The notes under the pieces are model-generated. The model was given only the letters and a program-made list of their open reading frames with translations. It had not been told where the DNA came from and did no database searches. Made by a program: the position numbers and the translations under genes. Positions 33,992 through 41,119 of a DNA stretch of 41,119 nucleotides are shown in pieces (position 1 is the stretch's first letter; every line of letters starts with the position of its first letter). Source of the stretch: Bacteroidales bacterium (GTDB lineage: Bacteria; Bacteroidota; Bacteroidia; Bacteroidales; JAADJA01); assembly GCA_026984135.1 (NCBI GenBank), contig JALSSR010000202.1, positions 1 through 41,119 on the forward strand, given 5' to 3'.

Positions 33992-35410
33992 TCACCTTTT
34001 CACCAATTTCCCGCGCATTTGCTTTTCGCCGGCACTTAGTATGTAAAAATATATCCCTGACGGCAGGCTTGAAATATCAATTTTTATAATATGATTATCA
34101 GGCTGCGAAAAACTATTATTCAGCATCTCAACACCATTAACATTTACCAGGGAAACATTAATATCCTCTTTAATATTTGCAGCTTCAACAAATAAATAGT
34201 TTGTAGTAGGATTAGGGAAAACTCTTGCTGTCATTTCCCTGCTAGCTTCTTCAAAGCCCACCGGTTTAAAAGTCATGTTCAGGTCGTCCACAACAAGAAT
34301 ACCGCCTGATTTCTCCTGATACTGATTTGTTACCGAAAAGTAGACATTGACAGTATCGGGGGGCGGATAGGCATTATACTGAACATTTATCTCGAACGGT
34401 GTATAACTGCCTGCCGGAGAAAGTATTATGCTGTCTTCTGCGAGAAGTTCGGATTCACCGGCGGCAGAATTGTACCGGAACAGCTTAATGCCTGCCACTG
34501 CAACACTGTTTGAGGACGGTGAATATTTATAATAACCTGAAAATGTTTCCGGTATCTGAACTACGGGCATACCTCCTACCGGACCGTCGAAACTGAAATG
34601 GCCGTTTGTGATTCCGGCTAAAGTGTCACCGAAATATGTCGGCATATTTTCAAGTTGAACTGCAAGACTACCTTCATAACTGTCGTTGGTTTTTATAACC
34701 GGAGTAAATCCTATTGTTTTACTAAAGATGTTCGTTGATATCCAATTATCCGCTTCTTCGGAATAGTACTCCGTCCAATTTTCAAAATCGCCGTTGGGAA
34801 ACTGACCCGTTGTGCCAACAAATGAAAGATTATCAACAGTAAGCTGGCTACCTACGATAGCATCCCCGAAAAGAGCCGAAGACAATATTGCAACTACTAT
34901 GGTATCAGGGCTAACCACGGGAATAAACCATTGAACCGGTTGGCTGAAATACTGATATTCGTTTTGGGTACCTAAAAAAGTTGCAAGGCAAACACCAAGG
35001 GGTTGCCCGAGTTTTTTAAATAGCACGCCCACATAAGCCGTATCTCCGGGCATCACATTATATTTAACATATCCCGTAACGGAGTCTGCCCGTTCGGTAA
35101 AAGGCGTTCCACCCCATATATTATCCTCACCTATGTCTCCGATATAAACAGCTCCCTTAACCGGGTTTTCTGATGTCGGAACGGTTTCAAGACTAACAGC
35201 ATAAGAACCGGAATATGCATCCGTTGTCTTTAAGGCATTAGGTTGTCCCAACGCAGCTATGCTTACGGTATTTGAAGAAGAATAGCCATCCGGATCTTCG
35301 TATAAAAACTGATTAGACCAGTTTTCAAAACCGGCATTTTGGATCGTTTGTGCTTTACCGACCGAAGATATCAGCGATATCGCAAGAAAAAATATGACTG
35401 TTTTACTCAT
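33992..35410 (-). CDS. T9SS-exported protein with two jelly-roll-like modules
   Basis: 472 residues: signal peptide MSKTVIFFLAISLISSVGKAQ, then two similar modules. They begin IQNAGFENW (about 23) and FPNGDFENW (about 203), each including an NGH/GD-type strand pattern and a 'LTVDNLSF' or 'LVVDDLNM' strand near its end. This resembles carbohydrate-binding or PCMD-type jelly rolls. A T9SS sorting domain (about 397-472) has RVFPNPTTNYLFVE and ends GKLVKR. It starts 6 nt after the upstream sulfotransferase stop, so it belongs to the same operon. A surface glycan-binding role is inferred; there is no catalytic signature. Confidence 0.82.
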   Translation of the reverse strand: MSKTVIFFLAISLISSVGKAQTIQNAGFENWSNQFLYEDPDGYSSSNTVSIAALGQPNALKTTDAYSGSYAVSLETVPTSENPVKGAVYIGDIGEDNIWGGTPFTERADSVTGYVKYNVMPGDTAYVGVLFKKLGQPLGVCLATFLGTQNEYQYFSQPVQWFIPVVSPDTIVVAILSSALFGDAIVGSQLTVDNLSFVGTTGQFPNGDFENWTEYYSEEADNWISTNIFSKTIGFTPVIKTNDSYEGSLAVQLENMPTYFGDTLAGITNGHFSFDGPVGGMPVVQIPETFSGYYKYSPSSNSVAVAGIKLFRYNSAAGESELLAEDSIILSPAGSYTPFEINVQYNAYPPPDTVNVYFSVTNQYQEKSGGILVVDDLNMTFKPVGFEEASREMTARVFPNPTTNYLFVEAANIKEDINVSLVNVNGVEMLNNSFSQPDNHIIKIDISSLPSGIYFYILSAGEKQMRGKLVKR

Positions 35411-35416
35411 AACTAT

Positions 35417-36187
35417 TTATATTACTGTACAACGTTTCATCAGAACCTCTCTGCATTTACCATAGGCATCACTTATAGTCTTTACTATTTGTTCCGGAAT
35501 TATAATATTTGCAGATTTCCTGTTCTTTATTATCTTACCCTGTTTTATATTGTCGGATGGATCTCCAAAACCTGGCTCACCTGTTTTAGAGAAGGTTTTA
35601 TACTCTGAAGATAGTGGTGTTTTCAATTGCAACCAGTCAGACATATAACCAAGGACAAAATCCGTATCATTTACAATCTTGTCCGCATCCAGATAAACCG
35701 CTTTACCATTTGTCCTTTTAGCAAGTTGTGCCAGCTGCTCTAACCTTTTTAAATAGTACTTCTCAATTTTGTAAATATCACTAATCCTATTAGGATTATT
35801 CAAATTTTCACTCATCTTTAAAATACTCTTTAAAGTGGCTTCAGGCTCACGCAACATGAAAATAATTTTCATATTACTACCGTTGAGAATACTATCCGAG
35901 ATAGGGTGATTATGTAAAATTTTATCAAAAACATACTCCCCATTTGATTCTTTATTGTTTATTAAATAGACCCTATATCTTAACGTAATCAAATCTGCTT
36001 TCTTCATATATGGTAAATGCATTTCCGAATATCCCGAAATACTATTATGGCTGCCAAGTATATGAGATAATAAACTTGAATAACTACGCATATGACTAAA
36101 GAGAAAAATATACTTCTTTTCACCGGTTAAAATACCCGGTTTGGTGATCATTATTTTACTAATATGTAAAAACGTTGCAAAATTCAT
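35417..36187 (-). CDS. Sulfotransferase (Sulfotransfer_1/3-type), PAPS-dependent
   Basis: 256 residues. A 5'-phosphosulfate-binding-type loop (LFSHMRSYSSLLSHIL, 29-44) follows the first strand. A 3'-phosphate-type segment FMLREPEATLKSIL occurs near 110-125, with the Arg/Glu-Pro pattern of sulfotransferases. It lacks a signal peptide, so it is cytosolic or membrane-peripheral. Family members transfer sulfate from PAPS to sugar hydroxyls or other alcohols. It lies between another sulfotransferase (19-nt gap) and a T9SS surface protein (6-nt gap). The acceptor is unknown. A shorter start at 36151 is possible. Confidence 0.75.
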   Translation of the reverse strand: MNFATFLHISKIMITKPGILTGEKKYIFLFSHMRSYSSLLSHILGSHNSISGYSEMHLPYMKKADLITLRYRVYLINNKESNGEYVFDKILHNHPISDSILNGSNMKIIFMLREPEATLKSILKMSENLNNPNRISDIYKIEKYYLKRLEQLAQLAKRTNGKAVYLDADKIVNDTDFVLGYMSDWLQLKTPLSSEYKTFSKTGEPGFGDPSDNIKQGKIIKNRKSANIIIPEQIVKTISDAYGKCREVLMKRCTVI

Positions 36188-36206
36188 TTAATTAATCCTT
36201 TTAGTA

Positions 36207-36923
36207 CTATTTTTTCTTATTTTCAAACTTATATCCGAACAATTCAATATCTTTAGAATAAATCTCTTCCACAATTCCTTTGGTTTCATCATTATAATAC
36301 TCAGAATAATGCTTGCTTTCAGGAGCCGCTTTTTGAACGGTTAAACTCCCCAGTGCGGGAAATCCGATTTTATTAGCAATAAACTTCAGGTCATTTTCGC
36401 GATTTTCATATTTGGCGACAAAGGACACAATTATTTCTCCATTGTCATCCGTAACAAAATCAGAACACCCGAAATAGTGTCCGTAAAATCGAAACGGTTC
36501 AGTACCGAATTTAGTGTTATTTAGTTTATGCATATACTCGTCAAACCCCATATCCTGCCTGAGCAACCTGCTTTTTAGTCTGTAATGATAGAGGGAAACC
36601 ACTCTGTCCCAGGGATTTCTAACAATTGTAAATGTAAAAAGTTTTTCCCACTCCTTATAACCAACATAATCCCTCATTACCCTGCTTGTAAGATGATTTG
36701 GTAGGATTTGGATACTTTTGTAACCTTTTTCAAATACATCGGATTTACCGTAAACATTTCCAAATTTTTTGGCAAGTTCTATTCTAATACTCGTTGATGA
36801 AGTCCTTGGAATATCAACAAACCAAAAACCATGTTTTTTTATTTGCCGTATTCCGTATGGAATCAACAGGTTATATCTGAATGTTTCCCACCTCGTAGCA
36901 ATATAACTTTTACGTTTTATCAT
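36207..36923 (-). CDS. Sulfotransferase family 2 (HS2ST-like) protein
   Basis: 238 residues. PAPS-binding loops are evident: VDIPRTSSTSIRIEL (36-50), equivalent to the P-loop-like 5'-PSB motif, and the 3'-PB motif TIVRNPWDRVVSLYHY (99-114). VRNPWDR is the hallmark of Sulfotransfer_2 enzymes acting on polysaccharides. No signal peptide is visible; the N-terminus is basic. It heads a three-gene operon with a -7 box TATATTTG at 36989-36996. Probable role: sulfation of a surface or secreted glycan (inference). It belongs to a different family from the neighbouring sulfotransferase. Confidence 0.85.
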   Translation of the reverse strand: MIKRKSYIATRWETFRYNLLIPYGIRQIKKHGFWFVDIPRTSSTSIRIELAKKFGNVYGKSDVFEKGYKSIQILPNHLTSRVMRDYVGYKEWEKLFTFTIVRNPWDRVVSLYHYRLKSRLLRQDMGFDEYMHKLNNTKFGTEPFRFYGHYFGCSDFVTDDNGEIIVSFVAKYENRENDLKFIANKIGFPALGSLTVQKAAPESKHYSEYYNDETKGIVEEIYSKDIELFGYKFENKKK

Positions 36924-36988
36924 TTTACTATTATCAAGATTAGGAATATACGATTATTTTTTTTTTTGTTCTATTAATACGAATCCTG

Positions 36989-36996
36989 CAAATATA
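36989..36996 (-). promoter_or_regulatory. -7 box of the sulfotransferase operon
   Basis: The minus strand reads TATATTTG, an exact TAnnTTTG match, 65 nt upstream of the ATG at 36923. It lies after the P5C dehydrogenase stop, so the three-gene operon need not depend on read-through. Confidence 0.45.
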
Positions 36997-37046
36997 AACC
37001 ATTGCAATAATTAGATACGGCAAAATTATAATTAAAAACGAAAATA

Positions 37047-38681
37047 CTATCTTTCAGCCAAAAACTTATACCTGTAATCCTCCGGTGGATTAAAATTTTC
37101 TTTTATCGTTCTCGGTGATACCCATCTCAATAAATTAAGGTATGAGCCCGATTTATCGTTAGTACCCGAAGCTCTGGCCCCCCCAAAAGGCTGCTGCCCT
37201 ACAACTGCGCCGGTCGGTTTGTCGTTTATATAAAAATTACCCGCTGCGTTGACCAACTTCCTCAGAGCTATATCTACAGCTGTTCTGTCCTTTGAAAATA
37301 CAGCACCCGTTAATGCATAAGGTGATGTACTATCAATTATTTCCAGTATTTCCTCATAATTATTCTCATCATAAACATAAATTGTTAATACCGGCCCGAA
37401 AATTTCTTCTTTCATTGACTTATATTGATGGTCTGTTGTGAGAATTACCGTAGGTTCTATAAAATATCCAACGCTTTTATCATATTTTCCGCCTGCTAAG
37501 ATCTCACAAGAAGGATCATTTTTTGCATGTTCAATATATGAAACAATTTTATCAAATGCTCTTTCATCAATAACCGCATTGATGAAATTCTGAAAATTTT
37601 CAACTCCACCCATTTTAAATGAACCGATATCCTTGATAAGTTTCTCTTTTATATCGGACCATAAATTTGAAGGGATGTATGCTCGGGATGCAGCACTGCA
37701 TTTTTGTCCCTGATATTCAAAAGCCCCCCTTGCAAGTGCCGTAGCCACAACCTTAGCTTCAGCAGATTTATGAGCAACCACAAAATCCTTGCCTCCGGTT
37801 TCTCCAACAATTTTCGGATAGGTATTATGTAGCATCACATTCTCACCTATGGCTTTCCAAATTTTTTTAAAAACTTCTGTAGAGCCGGTAAAATGTACAC
37901 CTACAAAATCAGGATGCTTTGACATTATCTTTCCTCCAACCGGACCCGGCACACAAATCATATTGATTACCCCGTCTGGTAAGCCGGCTTCTTTGAATAT
38001 CTCCATAATTACTGCTGCCGAATACATCTGTGTTTCAGCAGGTTTCCAAACGACAACATTTCCCATTAGCGCTGGTGCCGCAGGCAGGTTTCCTGCAATG
38101 GAAGTAAAATTGAACGGTGTGATGGCATATACAAAACCTTCCAATGGCCGGTATTCCAATCTGTTCCAAACTCCTTTTGATGAAATTGGCTGCTGGGAAT
38201 AGATTTCAGACATAAACTCTACATTAAATCTCAAAAAATCGGCAAACTCACAGGCAGCATCTATTTCCGCCTGATAAACATTTTTTGATTGTCCCAGCAT
38301 TGAAGCGGAATTTATTTTTGCCCTGTAAGGGCCGGAAATCAATTCAGCCGCTTTTAAAAAAATTGAAGCTCTTTCGTGCCAGTCCATCTCTTCCTGCCAC
38401 TTTTTTCTTGATTTTAATGCCGAATCAATTGCAAGATGCACATGACTTTCATCTCCCATATAATAATAGCCAAGCAGATGCTTATGGTCGTGTGGAGGAT
38501 GAATCTCTAATTTGTTCTCTGTTTTTACCTCCTTGCCATTAATAATCATTGAGACTTCCTTTATTTCGGACCTCATCTTTTCAATTTCAATTTTCAATTC
38601 TGCTCTTTCTTTTGAACCCGGTGCATATTCATAAACCGGTTCGTTATACGCTTTAGGTACTCTATATATTCCTCGTGACAT
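37047..38681 (-). CDS. pruA: L-glutamate gamma-semialdehyde (1-pyrroline-5-carboxylate) dehydrogenase
   Basis: A 544-residue aldehyde dehydrogenase of the eukaryote-like monofunctional P5CDH type. It oxidises glutamate semialdehyde to glutamate with NAD+ in proline and ornithine catabolism. The catalytic Cys328 lies in YQGQKCSAASRAYIP, the general-base Glu294 in IVGETGGKDF, and the NAD-binding FTGSTEVF at 264-271. The N-terminal YRVPKAYNEPVYEYAPGSKER segment is diagnostic of this P5CDH group. No proline dehydrogenase domain is fused. It is divergent from the KamA-family gene (180-bp gap), and its product glutamate could be that enzyme's substrate (inference). Confidence 0.94.
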   Translation of the reverse strand: MSRGIYRVPKAYNEPVYEYAPGSKERAELKIEIEKMRSEIKEVSMIINGKEVKTENKLEIHPPHDHKHLLGYYYMGDESHVHLAIDSALKSRKKWQEEMDWHERASIFLKAAELISGPYRAKINSASMLGQSKNVYQAEIDAACEFADFLRFNVEFMSEIYSQQPISSKGVWNRLEYRPLEGFVYAITPFNFTSIAGNLPAAPALMGNVVVWKPAETQMYSAAVIMEIFKEAGLPDGVINMICVPGPVGGKIMSKHPDFVGVHFTGSTEVFKKIWKAIGENVMLHNTYPKIVGETGGKDFVVAHKSAEAKVVATALARGAFEYQGQKCSAASRAYIPSNLWSDIKEKLIKDIGSFKMGGVENFQNFINAVIDERAFDKIVSYIEHAKNDPSCEILAGGKYDKSVGYFIEPTVILTTDHQYKSMKEEIFGPVLTIYVYDENNYEEILEIIDSTSPYALTGAVFSKDRTAVDIALRKLVNAAGNFYINDKPTGAVVGQQPFGGARASGTNDKSGSYLNLLRWVSPRTIKENFNPPEDYRYKFLAER

Positions 38682-38824
38682 AGTATTACTTTTTTTATTA
38701 AAAAATTAAATTTAAATAATAACATATCACATCTACTTATGTTCATATTTATATTCATTCTTAAAAAATAGCTGAATAGATTACTAAAATTTGTTAATTA
38801 TTATAATTATCGAAAATTTAATTG

Positions 38825-38832
38825 TAAATTTG
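38825..38832 (+). promoter_or_regulatory. -7 box of the KamA-family gene
   Basis: TAAATTTG is an exact TAnnTTTG match ending 29 nt before the ATG at 38862. No good -33 element is present at the expected distance. Confidence 0.45.
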
Positions 38833-38861
38833 CATAAACTTCTGAAAAATTTGAAAAAGAA

Positions 38862-41087
38862 ATGATTCGTGATAAATATCAATATGAAAAGCAAGATCAT
38901 AAGATAGTCAACAAAGAGATTGAGAGCAAAAAGATCAGCAGAGAATCAAAAACTATTCTAACCAAGATATTTAAAGAATCTCCAAGGCTCAAATCAATTA
39001 TATTGCATTGTGAGAATCTGGAGACTTTAAAAAAGGAGATCCGTAATTTTATCATGAGTTATCTGAATACACGAGAGGATGCTCTTGACTATTATAACGG
39101 AGATGTTAAAGGAAGAGAAAAGTATGATAAACTTACCTGGAAAGATATTGCTGCCATACGTATCCTTGATTACATAAATCATGAGGGGGAGGAATTTGAA
39201 GATCTCAACCTGAGAGGCAAATATATTATCACAAACCCGTTAAAACAACTTTGGCTTGCAGCAAGAAACGGCACGGGAGGTGCCGAACCTGCTTTTTTCC
39301 TGGATATGTTAAATCTAATAAAACAGTTTAACGGTTCGTCAAAAAGGGAGCTGCCACCTTTGTCCCGGGTAAAAGAATGGATGGATAGACATCCAAGCGG
39401 ACTTGATCCCGATATTATTGAAATAAGAAAAAAGAATAAGGACAGAATAATAAGGATCTTTATTGAGAAAATGGATGCCGGTGATATTCTCAGACCAAAA
39501 TACAGATTTTCTCCCGGAATGACATTTGAAGAAAAATATAACCGAATGCTTGAATGGTGGGAAGACAAAACTTTTCATCTGCAATTTGCAGCGCGTTCAC
39601 CGGAAAGAATAAATAAACTCCTCGGCAGGCTTGTTGACTCAGAAACAATGGCGATAATGTTTGAAGCTCAGGATTCGGGGATCCCGTTCTTTGTAAATCC
39701 ATATTATCTTTCCCTGCTCAATGTAAATGCTCCTGAAAAATATAAATACAGCGACCAGGCCATAAGGGATTATGTCTTTGTCAGCAAACCACTTGTTGAG
39801 GAGTTTGGAAGCATAGTAGCCTGGGAAAAAGAGGATGTGGTGGAACCCGGCAAACCAAATGCGGCAGGCTGGATATTGCCTTCATATTATAATATTCACA
39901 GACGTTATCCGGAGGTTTCAATTCTCATACCGGATACTTCGGGTAGAGCTTGCGGAGGCCTTTGTGTTTCCTGTCAAAGAATGTATGATTTTCAGAGAGG
40001 ACATCTCAATTTCGACCTAAGTGAGCTTAAAGCTGTTGACAGATGGTGGGACAGATTGCCCAAATTACTTCAATATTTTGAAAAAGATTCTCAATTAAGA
40101 GATATACTGATTACAGGAGGTGATGCACTGATGACTTCGGACAAATCCCTGAAGAGGATACTTGATGCTGTTTACGATATGGCGGTTAATAAGATTGAAG
40201 CTAATAAATCAAGGGCTGAAGGTGAGAAATATGCTGAAATGGTTAGAGTAAGATTGGGAACCCGTCTTCCTGTGTATATACCGCAACGCATCACAAACGA
40301 CCTTGTAAGAATTTTAACAAATTTCAGACGAAAAGCAAAAAAAATCGGTATAAAACAGTTTGTAATTCAAACCCATTTCGAATCAACTATGGAAGTAACA
40401 CCTGAATCGGCCAAAGCTGTAAGAAAACTGATTTCGGCCGGCTGGATGGTTACAAATCAACTTGTATTTACTGCTGCGGCATCAAGGCGTGGTCATACTG
40501 CAAAACTCAGGAAAGTCCTCAATGATATAGGAGTAGTAACATATTATACATTTACCGTTAAAGGATACAAGGAAAACAGGCATAATTTTGCAACAAATGC
40601 CAGAGCTGTGCAGGAGCAAATAGAAGAGAAATTACTGGGAAAAATACCCGCGGAGAAATGTGATAAGCTAAACAAACTACCGGCGAGCGGTGAAAGAATG
40701 GTTGAAAATATCAAAAAGATCAGAGATGAAATCGGAGTTCCGTTTCTTGCCACGGACCGTAATGTTCTGAATCTTCCGGGCGTGGGCAAAAGCCTCACAT
40801 TCAGAACTATCGGAATTACTTATGACGGACGAAGAATACTTGAATTTGATCATGACAGCACGCGACGACACAGCCCCATAATCAAAAAAATGGGTAAAGT
40901 TGTTATCATCGAATCCAAATCACTGGCTGAGTACCTGAAACAGTTGGAGGATATGGGCGAAAATCTTGATGAATATCAAGATGTTTGGGGCTATTCGATA
41001 GGGGAAACCGAACCCAGAATGTCTATCTTCGAATATCCGGAGTATGATTTCGGAATAACGGATGAGTTTACAAATATCGAAATATAA
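38862..41087 (+). CDS. KamA-family radical SAM/PLP aminomutase, possible glutamate 2,3-aminomutase
   Basis: 741 residues. The radical SAM cluster motif is CGGLCVSC (Cys364, Cys368, Cys371), followed by ILITGGDALMTSD and RLGTRLPVYIPQRIT as in lysine 2,3-aminomutase. LPGVGK ends in Lys643, aligned with the PLP-binding lysine (Lys337 in Clostridium subterminale LAM). LAM holds its substrate lysine with Asp293 and Asp330. By hand alignment these positions are Lys567 (TFTVKGYK) and Asn637 (NLPG), the same substitutions reported for glutamate 2,3-aminomutase. A ~340-residue N-terminal part is much longer than in classical LAM. It is divergent from pruA. A glutamate-to-beta-glutamate reaction is inferred and untested. 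The start ATG follows the -7 box by 29 nt. Confidence 0.87.
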   Translation: MIRDKYQYEKQDHKIVNKEIESKKISRESKTILTKIFKESPRLKSIILHCENLETLKKEIRNFIMSYLNTREDALDYYNGDVKGREKYDKLTWKDIAAIRILDYINHEGEEFEDLNLRGKYIITNPLKQLWLAARNGTGGAEPAFFLDMLNLIKQFNGSSKRELPPLSRVKEWMDRHPSGLDPDIIEIRKKNKDRIIRIFIEKMDAGDILRPKYRFSPGMTFEEKYNRMLEWWEDKTFHLQFAARSPERINKLLGRLVDSETMAIMFEAQDSGIPFFVNPYYLSLLNVNAPEKYKYSDQAIRDYVFVSKPLVEEFGSIVAWEKEDVVEPGKPNAAGWILPSYYNIHRRYPEVSILIPDTSGRACGGLCVSCQRMYDFQRGHLNFDLSELKAVDRWWDRLPKLLQYFEKDSQLRDILITGGDALMTSDKSLKRILDAVYDMAVNKIEANKSRAEGEKYAEMVRVRLGTRLPVYIPQRITNDLVRILTNFRRKAKKIGIKQFVIQTHFESTMEVTPESAKAVRKLISAGWMVTNQLVFTAAASRRGHTAKLRKVLNDIGVVTYYTFTVKGYKENRHNFATNARAVQEQIEEKLLGKIPAEKCDKLNKLPASGERMVENIKKIRDEIGVPFLATDRNVLNLPGVGKSLTFRTIGITYDGRRILEFDHDSTRRHSPIIKKMGKVVIIESKSLAEYLKQLEDMGENLDEYQDVWGYSIGETEPRMSIFEYPEYDFGITDEFTNIEI

Positions 41088-41119
41088 AGAAAGCGGATTT
41101 ATTCAATATAAAATGAATA

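Overview
The window is a chromosomal segment of a Bacteroidota (Bacteroidetes) genome. Four proteins end in a type IX secretion (T9SS) C-terminal sorting domain. Many intergenic regions carry the phylum's -7 promoter box TAnnTTTG, twice with a TTTG -33 element 19-20 nt upstream. Several families are typical of the phylum: a BtuB/BtuG B12 receptor pair, a MORN-type YwqK-like protein, a DUF5723-like barrel and a long KamA-family radical SAM protein. The exact order cannot be read from the sequence; an anaerobic or marine Bacteroidales/Marinilabiliales-type organism is plausible but inferred.

Layout. 1-6319 (minus strand) is a compact six-gene run: an FAD/NAD(P) oxidoreductase, a NapH/NosR-like membrane polyferredoxin, a MORN-repeat secreted protein, two family-2 glycosyltransferases and a GT-C-like membrane glycosyltransferase cut by the window edge. 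Divergent to it, 6416-7297 encodes a secreted or outer-membrane protein. 7298-7882 is a non-coding block of four tandem ~136-bp structured repeats. 7883-12477 (minus) holds a long acyl-CoA dehydrogenase and clpC, separated by a small inverted-repeat element. gyrA and a TPR protein follow on the plus strand to 16772. Next come miaA overlapped by a glycosyltransferase (minus), then yidC, a 23-bp tandem repeat and uvrB (plus).

23311-30984 (minus) is the most interesting part. A cobalamin riboswitch with its own promoter precedes a two-domain T9SS beta-propeller protein, a second T9SS surface protein, a BtuB-like TonB-dependent receptor and a BtuG-like propeller lipoprotein. A further T9SS protein with a probable promoter of its own follows. 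I read this as a B12 capture operon in which lipoprotein partners are supplemented by T9SS-exported surface proteins that carry two domains I cannot assign.

31124-33955 (plus) is a lipoprotein plus DUF5723-like barrel pair. 33992-36923 (minus) is a three-gene operon of two unrelated sulfotransferases and a T9SS protein with two jelly-roll-like modules. At the right end, delta-1-pyrroline-5-carboxylate dehydrogenase (minus) is divergent from a 741-aa KamA-family radical SAM/PLP aminomutase. Its substrate-contact positions look like those of glutamate 2,3-aminomutase rather than lysine 2,3-aminomutase.

No tRNA, rRNA, CRISPR array, insertion sequence or prophage gene was recognised. Several long open frames begin at TTG inside promoters or upstream genes; in those cases I moved the start to the first plausible ATG.
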